From JBDNJM01 sp041687755 (GTDB lineage Bacteria > Planctomycetota > UBA1135 > GCA-002686595): a DNA stretch of 15,783 bases. This document shows positions 1-8,482 of this stretch, piece by piece. The notes below the pieces were generated by a model. The model was given only the letters and a program-made list of their open reading frames with translations, was not told the DNA's origin and searched no databases. Within the stretch, counting starts at the first letter, position 1. Each line of letters opens with the position of its first letter. Location of the stretch: NCBI GenBank assembly GCA_041687755.1, contig JBDNJM010000144.1:1-15783 (forward strand), read 5' to 3'. The position numbers and the translations under genes are program-made.

Positions 1-35
1 GGAGCTTCTCTGCCGCATGGCGGCAGAGAAGCTCC
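1..35. repeat. Perfect 16-bp inverted repeat (strong hairpin, possible terminator)
   Basis: Two perfectly complementary 16-base arms (1-16 and 20-35) are separated by the three bases ATG. The arms may extend further, because the left arm begins at the first base of the window. There is no T-run on the right side, so a classical intrinsic terminator of a rightward upstream gene is not clearly shown. It could instead be a bidirectional terminator or part of a dispersed repeat unit together with the repeat at 51-81. The structure is certain; the role is inferred. Confidence 0.8.
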
Positions 36-50
36 CGAGCCGGTGAAAAC

Positions 51-81
51 GTGCCTGGCACCGTATCCTTCCCCCCGCCCG
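51..81 (+). repeat. 31-bp repeat, left copy (inverted copy at 8708-8738)
   Basis: This 31-base stretch is the exact reverse complement of 8708-8738. It starts with the 11-base palindrome GTGCCTGGCAC and continues into a C-rich part. It lies 18 bases before the start of the first tandem paralog. The bases outside the two copies (AAAAC on the left, AAAGT on the right) do not form a target-site duplication. The palindromic core fits a REP-like dispersed intergenic repeat. The placement also resembles terminal inverted repeats of an 8.7-kb segment, but no transposase lies inside. Confidence 0.9.
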
Positions 82-99
82 GATGCCTAGGCTGGTGGC

Positions 100-1842
100 A
101 TGAACTCGCGTCGCTTGCTGTTCCCGTTGCTCGTGCTCCTCGTCGCCGGAGTGTTCTGGTGGCTTGGCTCCGAATCGACCGAGTCGAGGGAGTCCGCAGG
201 GGCGGTTCCGGTGGAGCAGTCTTCGGAAGACCGGGCCAGGGCCCGGAGCCTCAGCGAAATCTTGCCTTCGCCCGGGGCTTCCAGGCGATCCAGCGAGCCC
301 TCGATGCAGGCCCTGCCGGCGGAGGGTGCGGCGCCCGCGAGCCGGGCGCCTGACGCGTCGCAGCTCACGGTCGAGGTCGTCGGCCCGGACGGGCATCGGT
401 TCGCTCTGCGGTCGATTTTCTTCGGCTATTCCGAGGCGCCCGAGGATCGCGAGCGCCTGGCGAGCCTGATGGAGAACTGGAGCGTGAAACGGAGCCGTGG
501 CGAGTACGGCCGGATCCGCTCGGAGGGGCGCAAGCTGTCGCTGCCGGCCGAGCTGCCGCCGTTCGAGCAGGACGTGACGCTGTTCGCGATGACGCGCGAT
601 TCGCTGCTGCGCGGAACGCTCGAGCTTGCGGCGGGGGAGATCGGCGAGCGTCAGCTGGTGCTCGACGCCACGAGCCGGATCATCGTGCACGTCATCGACA
701 CCAATGGCGCGGATGTCACTGGCGTCGCGTTGCGGCTCTGGGGCAGTGCGGCCAAGCCGTTGGCCAGCGGGGAGTCGAGCTCGAGCGGACGCTTGGCCAT
801 GAGCCTGCCGACGGGGACGACCGAGGAGGATCGGCAGAGCCTGAGGGTTGAGGTGCTGCAGCCGTTGGGCGCGCGCGTGGAGCTGCCGGTCGCGTCTGAG
901 GACTTCGAGGCCCGCCGCGAGGTGCAGATCGAGGTGCCGGTGACGGGCGCGATCGAGGTGGTTCTAGGGGCGGGCTTCGAGGGCCTCACAGGGCACGTGG
1001 TCCAGGCGTCTCTGCGCCGAGACTGGGGGTCCGCACCGCTCTCGTTTGTCTTGCGTCCTGGCCATACGAAACGCGTGGAGCACGTCGGGCTGAATCAGAC
1101 CTTGAGGGTCGCGTACAAGCTGAGTCGTTCTGGGGTTCGCGTCGCCGAGGTCGCTGACAGTGAAGGCTTCGATGGACTTGTGTTCTCAGGCCCGACGGAG
1201 GCCCGGCCGGTCGTAGAGGTGCGCCTCGAGAGGGTGCCGGACTACCTTGAGTTCCGCGGGCGGCTCATTGATGCGTCGGGCCTACCCAGTCGATTGAGAG
1301 CTCACGTTCAGGCGCTCTCGGGATCGGAAGGGGCCTCGAGTAAGACGCAGATGTTGACCGTCAAGCCCAGCGGAGAGTTTCAGCTGATTTGGGGAGACCC
1401 TGATCCCGAGCAGCGACGGACGCGGCAGCTCGTGTTTGCGGTCGACCTTACGGCCTTCGCGATCGTGGACGTCCCTGGCCCGGACGGACGGGGAGTTGTC
1501 GACGGGATTGTCGAGCTTGGGGAGATCGCCCTGAGCCCGATGTCGATCGTCGTTGCGGGACGCGTGGTGGATTCGCGCGGGGCCCCGGTTGTCGGAGCTA
1601 ACGTGTGCGCTCACCCGGTCATGGGGGACCCGGTCACAGGGTGGGTACAGGCCTCGGGGGCACTTATCTACGTCTTGCAAACCCAGGAGGACGGGCGCTT
1701 CCTGATCCCGAGCGCTCCGCAGTCGGACTGGTGGATGGTCGAGGCATGGATCGGTCCGCTGGGCGAACCGAGCCAGCGCGGGGTGCTCGAGCGAGTAGCG
1801 CTCGGGGCGGAAGACCTGGTGATCGAGCTGCCGGCGGAGTGA
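100..1842 (+). CDS. Membrane-anchored protein with carboxypeptidase-regulatory-like domain (tandem paralog 1)
   Basis: This gene encodes 580 residues of unknown function. An N-terminal hydrophobic segment (about residues 5-22, RRLLFPLLVLLVAGVFWW) has no obvious signal-peptidase site, so a single-pass anchor with the rest in the periplasm or on the cell surface is likely. A Ser/Glu/Ala-rich linker follows (about 23-88). The rest reads as successive beta-sandwich units, including one near residue 384 (LEFRGRLIDASGL). A C-terminal CarboxypepD_reg-like domain runs from about 482 to the end, recognised by GRVVDSRGAPVVGANV and DGRFLIPS. There are no catalytic motifs. The ATG at 100 is chosen because the hydrophobic segment follows at once and the next gene starts the same way. 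The next gene, 35 bases downstream, is a close paralog and is probably co-transcribed. The coding call is firm; the role is open. Confidence 0.85.
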   Translation: MNSRRLLFPLLVLLVAGVFWWLGSESTESRESAGAVPVEQSSEDRARARSLSEILPSPGASRRSSEPSMQALPAEGAAPASRAPDASQLTVEVVGPDGHRFALRSIFFGYSEAPEDRERLASLMENWSVKRSRGEYGRIRSEGRKLSLPAELPPFEQDVTLFAMTRDSLLRGTLELAAGEIGERQLVLDATSRIIVHVIDTNGADVTGVALRLWGSAAKPLASGESSSSGRLAMSLPTGTTEEDRQSLRVEVLQPLGARVELPVASEDFEARREVQIEVPVTGAIEVVLGAGFEGLTGHVVQASLRRDWGSAPLSFVLRPGHTKRVEHVGLNQTLRVAYKLSRSGVRVAEVADSEGFDGLVFSGPTEARPVVEVRLERVPDYLEFRGRLIDASGLPSRLRAHVQALSGSEGASSKTQMLTVKPSGEFQLIWGDPDPEQRRTRQLVFAVDLTAFAIVDVPGPDGRGVVDGIVELGEIALSPMSIVVAGRVVDSRGAPVVGANVCAHPVMGDPVTGWVQASGALIYVLQTQEDGRFLIPSAPQSDWWMVEAWIGPLGEPSQRGVLERVALGAEDLVIELPAE

Positions 1843-1877
1843 GCACGCGCGGGCGCCAGATGGCCTAAGTTAGGGGC

Positions 1878-3632
1878 GTGACCTCGCGCCGCCTGCTGTT
1901 CCCGTTGCTCGTGCTGTTGGTCGCCGGAGCGCTCTGGTGGTTTGACTTGAGCGCTTCGAGCTCGGGGGTTGTGCCGGCGCCAGCTGGTTCTGAGAGCGGC
2001 AGTCCGAGCAGTGTGTCCGCTCTGCCGGAAGCGGTCTCTCGGTCGAAGGCGGGCGCGATGCAGGCCATCACCGAGGAGCGGGAGCCTGAGACAGCTTCGC
2101 CTCCGCCGGAGGGCTCCTCACTCACGATCGACGTCGTCGGACCGGACGGGCGTCGGTTCGCTCTCCAATCGCTATTCTCCGGCTACTCCGAGGCGCCCGA
2201 GGATCGTGAGCAATTGGCGGAGTTGCTCGGGAATTGGAGCGTCGCCCGCGGCCGAGCACAGTACAGCCGGCTTCGCTCGGAGGGGCGCCGGCTGTCGCTG
2301 CCGAAAAGGCTGCCGCCGTTCGAGATGGACGTGACGCTGTTCGCGATGACGCGCGACGGACAGCTGCGTGGAACGCTCGACCTGGCGGCGGGGGAGGTCG
2401 GCAAGCGGGGGTTGGTGCTTGATGCGACGAGTCGGATCATCGTGCATGTCATCGACACCAACGGCGCCGACGTCACTTGGGCGCCTTTGAGGCTCTGGGG
2501 CAGCAATGCGGAGCCGTTGGTCAACGGCATGTCGAGTTCGACCGGGCGCCTCGCGATGAGCCTGCCGCCGCAAACGACCACAGCGGACCGGCTCAATCTG
2601 AGGGTCGAGGTGCAGCCGTGGTTGGCCCCGCACGTAGAGCTGCCGGTCGCGGCTGAGGACTTCGTGGCCCGGCGCGAGGTGCAGATCGTCGTTCCGGTGA
2701 CGGGGGCGATCGACCTGGTGCTAGGGGCGGGCTTCGAGCAGCTGGACGGCCACGCGGTTGCGGCGTACTTGCGTCCGGAGGCCGACTCTAAATTCACAGC
2801 TCCCCACGCCCGCTTGGTGGGACGGCAGCCTACGCGTATCGAGCAGGTCGGGCTGAACCAGACCCTGCGCGTGGGCTACGGGCTCGAGCGACCTGGGGGC
2901 CACGCGCATCGGAACAGCCAGCTCGAGTTGCTTGAGGGCTTCGTCTTTGCCGGGCCGACGGAAGGCCGGCCGATCGTCGAGGTTCGACTGGAGACCCTTC
3001 CGGGCCATTTGATGCTTCGCGGTCGGTTGGTTGACCCGGCGGGTCTCATGCCCGAGGTTGTCTTTACGCATCGGCACAGCATCCGGCTGCGCGCGGTTCC
3101 GACCAACTTCGAGGCCACGACTCGAATCGGTTCCGTGGGGCCAGATCCCGAGGGTGTGTTCGAGTGGGTGCTTTCCGAGCCGGGTCCGGAACAACAGCGA
3201 GTGCGTCGGCTCGATGTCATCATGATCAATAGCGCTGGAAACGCGTATGCCACGGTCGAGCTTCCAGGAGCCGAGGGTGCTGGCGTCGCGGAGGGCGTGA
3301 TCGAGCTGGGGGATATTGAATTGCTGCAGAGCCCCGCGATCGTCACGGGTCGCGTTGTTGATCAGCGGGGGAATGGTCTACTCGGCGCGTCGGTGAAGGC
3401 AGAGGCGATCACGGTTGACCGCCAGACGGGAGAGGAGCGGGTCGATACGAGCATGTCGAATGGCAGGGGCATCGGGGAGGACGGGAGCTTTCGGTTGTTG
3501 GGCGCGCCGACGGCGGAGTGGTGGCGGGTCGAGGCGTCGTTCAGCGAGGGATTCGAACTGCCGCAAAGCACGGTGCTCGAGTGGGTCGCATTCGGAACCG
3601 AGGATCTGGTGATCGAGCTCGCTGTCGAGTAA
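1878..3632 (+). CDS. Membrane-anchored protein with carboxypeptidase-regulatory-like domain (tandem paralog 2)
   Basis: This gene encodes 584 residues and is a tandem duplicate of the preceding gene. By eye more than half of the residues are identical, and some blocks are unchanged (for example TSRIIVHVIDTNGADVT). The start is GTG, aligned exactly with the ATG of paralog 1 and followed by the same hydrophobic anchor (RRLLFPLLVLLVAGALWW). The layout is the same: a linker rich in Ser, Pro and Glu, several beta-sandwich units, and a C-terminal regulatory-like domain beginning near GRVVDQRGNGLLGASV (about residue 487). The two copies diverge most in the linker and between about residues 300 and 350, which suggests an old duplication with relaxed or diversifying regions. 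The function is unknown. The gene converges on the minus-strand genes to its right. Confidence 0.85.
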   Translation: MTSRRLLFPLLVLLVAGALWWFDLSASSSGVVPAPAGSESGSPSSVSALPEAVSRSKAGAMQAITEEREPETASPPPEGSSLTIDVVGPDGRRFALQSLFSGYSEAPEDREQLAELLGNWSVARGRAQYSRLRSEGRRLSLPKRLPPFEMDVTLFAMTRDGQLRGTLDLAAGEVGKRGLVLDATSRIIVHVIDTNGADVTWAPLRLWGSNAEPLVNGMSSSTGRLAMSLPPQTTTADRLNLRVEVQPWLAPHVELPVAAEDFVARREVQIVVPVTGAIDLVLGAGFEQLDGHAVAAYLRPEADSKFTAPHARLVGRQPTRIEQVGLNQTLRVGYGLERPGGHAHRNSQLELLEGFVFAGPTEGRPIVEVRLETLPGHLMLRGRLVDPAGLMPEVVFTHRHSIRLRAVPTNFEATTRIGSVGPDPEGVFEWVLSEPGPEQQRVRRLDVIMINSAGNAYATVELPGAEGAGVAEGVIELGDIELLQSPAIVTGRVVDQRGNGLLGASVKAEAITVDRQTGEERVDTSMSNGRGIGEDGSFRLLGAPTAEWWRVEASFSEGFELPQSTVLEWVAFGTEDLVIELAVE

Positions 3633-3640
3633 GCAGGCCC

Positions 3641-3674
3641 CATCTGCACGGGGGGGAACTACATGGTGCAGATG
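3641..3674. terminator. Candidate hairpin terminator between convergent genes
   Basis: The arms CATCTGCAC (3641-3649) and GTGCAGATG (3666-3674) pair perfectly over 9 bp with a 16-base loop. The structure begins 9 bases after the stop of paralog 2. The loop is long and there is no T-run, so termination is inferred only from position. Confidence 0.4.
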
Positions 3675-3675
3675 C

Positions 3676-3803
3676 TCAGGGCACGAGCGTCGTCGGCACG
3701 GCGTTCCTGACCAGCTCGAACGCGAGCGAGGCGCCGACCTGGTCGAACGCGTGGTGCAGGGTCAGGCCGCCCACCGGGCGGGCGAGCTGGCCTGCGCGCG
3801 CGT
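3676..3803 (-). pseudogene. 3' fragment of an FG-GAP protein C-terminal module
   Basis: Reading leftward, the frame ending in a stop at 3676 encodes GLTLHHAFDQVGASLAFELV followed by RNAVPTTLVP. This is nearly the same as the end of the module in the 542-residue FG-GAP protein (GLTLHHAYVAFDQVGASLAF, then ELVSNAEPATL). At the DNA level, 3701-3768 aligns with 8754-8830, almost identical apart from a 9-base in-frame deletion. No start codon or upstream part of such a gene exists here; the frame runs into the shadow of the neighbouring SBBP gene. It is a leftover 3' end, and it shows what the intact terminus looks like (TTLVP then TGA). The right-hand boundary is approximate. Confidence 0.7.
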
Positions 3804-3821
3804 CGAGGGACGACTCCCTCG
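3804..3821 (-). terminator. Hairpin just after the SBBP gene stop
   Basis: The arms CGAGGGA (3804-3810) and TCCCTCG (3815-3821) form a perfect 7-bp stem with the 4-base loop CGAC. It starts 2 bases beyond the stop codon of the leftward SBBP-repeat gene. There is no T-run. The position suggests a transcript end or 3' stabilising hairpin for the leftward operon. Confidence 0.45.
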
Positions 3822-3823
3822 GA

Positions 3824-6289
3824 TCAAGGCACGCTGACCAGGATGCCCTCGCTCGACACGAGCTCGCCGAGGCTCCCGCAGTTCGCGGTGCTCGCGAACA
3901 CGGCCTGGGCGGCGAAGCTGAGACCGGACGCGTTCGGTGGAATTTCGAGATCCAGGGCTGTGAATCCGGTTTCCTGCGTGACCAGGGTCTGGATCGGGAG
4001 CAGCGTTCCCAGATCGATCCACAGGGTCTGGCCTGCGACCGGCAGGGGCAGCGGCAGCGGCTGGCCGAGCAGCAACACACCGAGCGTGTCGGGGGGCGCC
4101 TGGCTCGCATAGAACGCAAAGTCATTAGCGCCAGGATCTGCACGCCTGGTCGTGTTCAGCGAGATCGTGCCAAGGCACGACGAACCGCCCTCGCCGAGGG
4201 CGGTCACGCCGTCGTGGAAGAAGCTGAACTGGACAAGGTAGGCCTGGTCGCCGCAGAAGTTGGTGCAGGACCCTTGGAAGGCACCCGTCGTGCCGGGGAA
4301 GTCGCCGAGAATGTCCGCTGAGCCGTTGGTCGTCCCGCTGAACAGGGCCTTTCGGCGGTTCGGCGCAAGTGCTGGGACGCGGATTCCGGAGAAGCCGGGC
4401 TCGATAATCCCGAACATGCTGCTGTACAACACACGCTGTCCGTCCGGGGAGAGTCGGAAGATGCGGCCGTCTTGAGTTGCCGTCCCCGGGTACTCGAATT
4501 CGTGACATCCAGGTGACTCGAAGGCCGGTCCGAGAGAGCCCCATCCGATAGCGGTCGTGACACCGGATGCGTCACAGGCAAGACCCTCAAACGACGTTTG
4601 AGGGGCTCCGCCGCTAGGCGAGGGGACGCCCGCCGTCGTCGACCACAACAGGTTCTCCAACCCGGGGTCGAATTTCGCGATGTAGGCCGGTGTAAGCGGC
4701 CCAGGCACTACGCCCAGAGTGCCGTCCCCACGGGGGAAATCGGGGGAGCTCGTCGTCCCCGCCACGTAGACGTTGTTGGCGGAGTCCACCGCCACGCCAC
4801 GTCCGGAGTCGACCCCTGTGCCGAACAGGTAGGACGCGGCCAGAAGCTCGGAGCCGTCGGCACTTACGATCCCGACCCAAGAGTTCAGTCCACTCCCCGG
4901 TACTGTTGTTTCCTGGAACGCTCCCGGCAGGCCTGCGTTCAAGAAGCCCGTATCGCCGCCGACCACCAGCGCCCCGTCGGTGCGCTGGGTCAGAAAAGGC
5001 TGGCAGGGAGGGCTGGTCGAAAAGAGGAGTTCGGTGCCGTCCGCTGACAGGCCAGCGAGGAAGCTGAAGTTGTTCGCTGTTCCGAAGGCAGACTCCGGTG
5101 TGATGGGGACATCGACCGCGAGGTCCCCTGCAACGACCACGGATCCGTCGTCGCGCGCCAGGGCGAACTTGCGCGGGAAACTGTCGCCAATCCGCGTGCC
5201 GTAGAAGGTCGAGAATCGAATGGTCTGGCCGTCAGCGCTCAGCCGCATGACTGCCCCGGCGTAGTCGGAGCCGGGCGGTTCCAGGACAGAGTCGTACGCA
5301 TTCGGCGTCAGCGGCCAGTTCGGAGAACGCGTCAGGGCGAGGAGGCCAATTTCGTCGTCTGAGGCGACGTCCAGCCCTACAAAATAGTCCTTGCGGGCTC
5401 CGCCGACGTAGGTGGAGAAGACCAGTTCTGCACCGTCCGCCGTGAACTGAGTTACGAATCCGTCGGTGGCCCCGCCGGGCGCCTGGAGAAACGGACCGAC
5501 GAGGGTCGGGAAGGAGGCCGAAGGGGTCAGGCCGCAGGTGACCGGCCGGCCCTGGGAGTCGTAGTCCGAGCCGCGCCCTTCTTCGTCGAAGAACGAGAGA
5601 GTTCCAAGGTAGGTCCCCCAGTCGACGCTCGGCGAGTCGTCACCGTTGGCCTTCAAGACGATCCCAGGCTCGACGGGCCAGATGCCAATCTCCGTTTCGG
5701 AATGGACGGCCCACCGTCCGCCAGACACTCCACCCGAGGCTGGCGCTGGCAGGGTCCACGTCTTGGCTCCGGCCTGGAGAACCAGACCTCCCCGCGGCCC
5801 AACGCCGATTGCGCGCGCGCCCTCGACAAGGAAACGCTGCTCGGCCCCATCCGACGTGCTCACGGTCCAGCCCGCGTCCTCGCCAGAGCGCACGACCAAC
5901 GTGCCAAGTGGGGTTACCAGCCGTGCTTCCTCGAAGGCATTCAGACCGGTTGCTCTCAGTTCGCCAATCAGATAGTTGTGAACGCCGGGGAGCGGATCGG
6001 AGAGCGTCCAGCTCGCGGGCGCGCCCTCTTGTAGGCCTGCTAGCTTCAAGCGAACGCTCAGCAACTCTTCGGAGCCCTGCAGGACCCACTGAAGACCACC
6101 ATTGACGAACGCGAGCGGCTGGCCCTCGCTGTCGCCGGCCGCTTGGATGTTGCCGGGCCACTGTCCTGCATTTTGAACCCAGCCACCCCCGAAAGGCAGC
6201 GGTGCGGACCGTGATGCGTTGGCTTGCTGGTGAGGGGTACCACTTCCGGCGAGACAGGCGATCGTGAATGCACAAACTTGGGGAATCAT
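3824..6289 (-). CDS. SBBP-repeat beta-propeller secreted protein
   Basis: The chosen start, ATG at 6289, gives 821 residues. The frame stays open upstream to 6523, but that part overlaps the preceding gene, and ATG 6289 is followed by a weak secretion-signal-like stretch (MIPQVCAFTIACLAG). Residues 33-65 (FGGGWVQNAGQWPGNIQ) match the F-x-N-x-GQ opening that usually precedes SBBP repeats. From about 224 to 690 there are beta-propeller repeats of the SBBP kind (DGFVTQFTADGAELVFSTYV, GDGTLGV, AYIAKFDPGLENLLWSTT). Residues about 695-821 form a C-terminal beta-sandwich module (GGSSCLGTISLNTTRRADPG and LWIDLGTLLPIQT), typical of secreted planctomycete proteins. It probably acts outside the cell or on its surface; no enzymatic motif is visible. 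It lies 16 bases downstream of the FG-GAP gene, so the two are probably one operon. Base composition looks less GC-rich by eye than in the flanking genes. Confidence 0.85.
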   Translation of the reverse strand: MIPQVCAFTIACLAGSGTPHQQANASRSAPLPFGGGWVQNAGQWPGNIQAAGDSEGQPLAFVNGGLQWVLQGSEELLSVRLKLAGLQEGAPASWTLSDPLPGVHNYLIGELRATGLNAFEEARLVTPLGTLVVRSGEDAGWTVSTSDGAEQRFLVEGARAIGVGPRGGLVLQAGAKTWTLPAPASGGVSGGRWAVHSETEIGIWPVEPGIVLKANGDDSPSVDWGTYLGTLSFFDEEGRGSDYDSQGRPVTCGLTPSASFPTLVGPFLQAPGGATDGFVTQFTADGAELVFSTYVGGARKDYFVGLDVASDDEIGLLALTRSPNWPLTPNAYDSVLEPPGSDYAGAVMRLSADGQTIRFSTFYGTRIGDSFPRKFALARDDGSVVVAGDLAVDVPITPESAFGTANNFSFLAGLSADGTELLFSTSPPCQPFLTQRTDGALVVGGDTGFLNAGLPGAFQETTVPGSGLNSWVGIVSADGSELLAASYLFGTGVDSGRGVAVDSANNVYVAGTTSSPDFPRGDGTLGVVPGPLTPAYIAKFDPGLENLLWSTTAGVPSPSGGAPQTSFEGLACDASGVTTAIGWGSLGPAFESPGCHEFEYPGTATQDGRIFRLSPDGQRVLYSSMFGIIEPGFSGIRVPALAPNRRKALFSGTTNGSADILGDFPGTTGAFQGSCTNFCGDQAYLVQFSFFHDGVTALGEGGSSCLGTISLNTTRRADPGANDFAFYASQAPPDTLGVLLLGQPLPLPLPVAGQTLWIDLGTLLPIQTLVTQETGFTALDLEIPPNASGLSFAAQAVFASTANCGSLGELVSSEGILVSVP

Positions 6290-6305
6290 CTGGATCTCTT
6301 GAGGC

Positions 6306-8447
6306 TCACGGGTTGTTGAAGCCCATCGAGCTGGGCTGGAAGACGTACACACGTCCGTTTTCGTCAAGGCTGTTGACGGGTTGGCCTCCAGCCATCCCGG
6401 ATGCATTGTTGCCCGGCCAACGGCCAGCCCCCAGGACGAGCTGAGGGGTGTCCGAGACCGTGTTCTCGAGAAGTGCGATACCCCAACCCAGCGAGTCCCG
6501 GGTGTCCTCACCCCTGAAGTCAAGCCGAATCGCTCCGTCGGTGACCCGGTGAAGCGTCACGCTTCCACAGAACAGCCCACCTCCATTGTCGTCGACACTA
6601 GAAGGGATGCCGACGGTGGTGCAGGTCGTGGCCGGATTTGGACACAGAGTGTCGTAGTCGGGTCCGGCCTCCTGGAAGCACGGGGCCGTACAGGCTCCCA
6701 TCGAGTCGCGGGGGCTCGTGCTGAAGTTGCGGGTGCAGATCCCGATGTCTTCAACCCCACCGGCAACAAGATCGATGTCGCCCAATGCCTTGACCTTCCA
6801 GCCGGCGAGTTCGCCGACATCCACGCCTTTGTAGTGCCAGTTGGCGACGCTCGGCGGCGTGAACACCGGTCCGTCCGGCCAATCCCAAACGGTGGCCATT
6901 CGTATCGCGCGAGAGCGGGTGGGATCGCCGAACGGTCCCCAACCGAGAAAAGTGTACGGCGGCATCCCTGTCTGGGCGGCGAGGGTGCCGGGGGGGGTCT
7001 CGCTGAACAATGGGGCCCCCACCACAAGATCCCATGAGGCCGAATTCCCCGATGCCGGGGCCTTGCGGCGAGCAGACACCGAGAATCCGAATGCTTCTCC
7101 GTAGTCGGGGGAGTTGCTAATGACCGAGGCGTACTCGACATCGACGTCCAGGAACCAGATTCCGTCAAGAACGGCAGTTGTCGGTGCTCCACTCTGGGGA
7201 CCACCCTGGGTCCAGGGCCCACCAGCGACCGCAACCACGCGCCCCGCACCCGTCGATTGCACCGAGTATTTCTTCAGTCCCGTCTGCCAGCTCAGCCAGC
7301 GGTACTGAGGGGCGCCGATTGCGACATCCAGGTCCCCGTCCGCATCAAGGTCGACGTTGCCCACCATTGCGTGCCCAACACGGTCGCCGTTCGAGCCACC
7401 AAACTCGCAGAGGTCGGGCGTCAAGGTGCCCAGGAGCAGTGCATCTGTCGCCGACGGGGCGCCGGTGTATGGCAGCAGACCATCTCCTACTACGAGAGCC
7501 TCTTGGCCAGGTCCCTGTACGGATTGCCAGAGCTTGGCTCCAGAGATGATGTAGGCGCGTCCTGGCTCCTCGGCAACAAGCGCTGGATTCGTTGTCCGGT
7601 TGTCTCGGTTGGGCGCGCCAATCCCCACGTCGTCCACTCCGTCCCCGTCGAGGTCACCCAGGTTCTCTAACGAGAATCCGAAGTATTGAGGTCCAGGGCC
7701 TTCGCCGTCGAGAGGCGGCGGCGCGAGAATCGCGGAGGCGCGGGGCACAGCCGAATAGTGCCCAGGGAAGTCGCAGGTTGAGAGCAGTGCGTTAGCGCTG
7801 CAAAATTGACACCCCACCTTGCAAGAGCCGCTTCCCCCCGACCAGTCAGGTCCGGTCCAGCTCAGGTACTCGCCGGAGAGGTACAGGTAGACTCGGCCTT
7901 CCCAAGGAGCGAATTCGCCATTGACACCCTGGAACGGGCCCCGCGGTGCACCGACCAAGAATTCGTCGAAGCCGTCATCATCGAGGTCGCCGATGGTGCA
8001 GACGGAGAACCCGTACAGGTCTCCAAACTCGAGTGAGATCAACCGCAGCGCGGCGTCCGTATCGTCGTGGCAGGAAGTCCCTGAGGCCCCCTGCGGAATG
8101 CCGGCCACACTCGCCGGGAACAGCGCGACCGTGCCTGTGTGCTCTGCCCAATCCAACGGGAAGTCCTTGAGCCAGACCCCCGCGGTCCCTCCCACCAACA
8201 GGTCGTCTAACGGATTGGTCGGATCCGTATTGGTCCACAGGTTTGCGCCATCCGCGATGGCTGCTCCCCTATGGGGCCCAGTAAGGGTGGGCTTCTCCGT
8301 GCAGAAGTCACACGCGAAGTCGCCGCCTTGCAGCAGTACTGGGGCGCTACAGGCATAGTGTATAGGGGGGGGGGAACCCTTGGGGTTGCGCAAAGGACGG
8401 CCCCTGGGGAGCCTGTTGGCTGAGAACGGCAAGGAAGAACGCTTCAA
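6306..8447 (-). CDS. FG-GAP repeat (integrin-alpha-like) protein, N-terminus probably frameshifted
   Basis: This frame gives 713 residues from a TTG at 8447. FG-GAP units with calcium-loop motifs are clear at about 152-168 (GDLDDDGFDEFLVGAP), 263-279 (GDLDGDGVDDVGIGAP) and 363-380 (VDLDADGDLDVAIGAP). Weaker units lie near 472-479 and 575. Many cysteines (34, 46, 49, 126, 150, 209, 213, 216, 225) suggest disulfides in an exported protein. The TTG start gives a basic, non-signal-like N-terminus. ATG at 8451 in another frame gives MLEAFFLAVLSQQAPQG, which looks more like an export signal, but it ends at a stop at 8347. The two frames would join if the run of ten C at 8365-8374 had one base fewer. 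The last residues (SSMGFNNP) carry none of the C-terminal modules of its neighbours. The partner downstream is the SBBP gene, 16 bases away. Confidence 0.8.
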   Translation of the reverse strand: MKRSSLPFSANRLPRGRPLRNPKGSPPPIHYACSAPVLLQGGDFACDFCTEKPTLTGPHRGAAIADGANLWTNTDPTNPLDDLLVGGTAGVWLKDFPLDWAEHTGTVALFPASVAGIPQGASGTSCHDDTDAALRLISLEFGDLYGFSVCTIGDLDDDGFDEFLVGAPRGPFQGVNGEFAPWEGRVYLYLSGEYLSWTGPDWSGGSGSCKVGCQFCSANALLSTCDFPGHYSAVPRASAILAPPPLDGEGPGPQYFGFSLENLGDLDGDGVDDVGIGAPNRDNRTTNPALVAEEPGRAYIISGAKLWQSVQGPGQEALVVGDGLLPYTGAPSATDALLLGTLTPDLCEFGGSNGDRVGHAMVGNVDLDADGDLDVAIGAPQYRWLSWQTGLKKYSVQSTGAGRVVAVAGGPWTQGGPQSGAPTTAVLDGIWFLDVDVEYASVISNSPDYGEAFGFSVSARRKAPASGNSASWDLVVGAPLFSETPPGTLAAQTGMPPYTFLGWGPFGDPTRSRAIRMATVWDWPDGPVFTPPSVANWHYKGVDVGELAGWKVKALGDIDLVAGGVEDIGICTRNFSTSPRDSMGACTAPCFQEAGPDYDTLCPNPATTCTTVGIPSSVDDNGGGLFCGSVTLHRVTDGAIRLDFRGEDTRDSLGWGIALLENTVSDTPQLVLGAGRWPGNNASGMAGGQPVNSLDENGRVYVFQPSSMGFNNP
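8365..8374 (-). other. C10 homopolymer (G10 on + strand) near the 5' end of the FG-GAP gene
   Basis: Ten identical bases sit about 80 bases after the ATG at 8451. With 9 or 12 bases the signal-like frame from 8451 would run into the FG-GAP frame; with 10 it meets TAG at 8347. It may be a slippage-prone phase switch, a real inactivating indel, or a sequencing error. The same gene holds a shorter C8 run at 6990-6997. Confidence 0.75.
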
Positions 8448-8482
8448 GCATCGTGAGGGTGTGGGCGAGGAGTGATCGAGCG

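Noticed and set aside
6290..6523. N-terminal extension of the SBBP gene
   Set aside because: It overlaps the FG-GAP gene and has no signal-like sequence; ATG 6289, 16 bases after the preceding stop, fits better.
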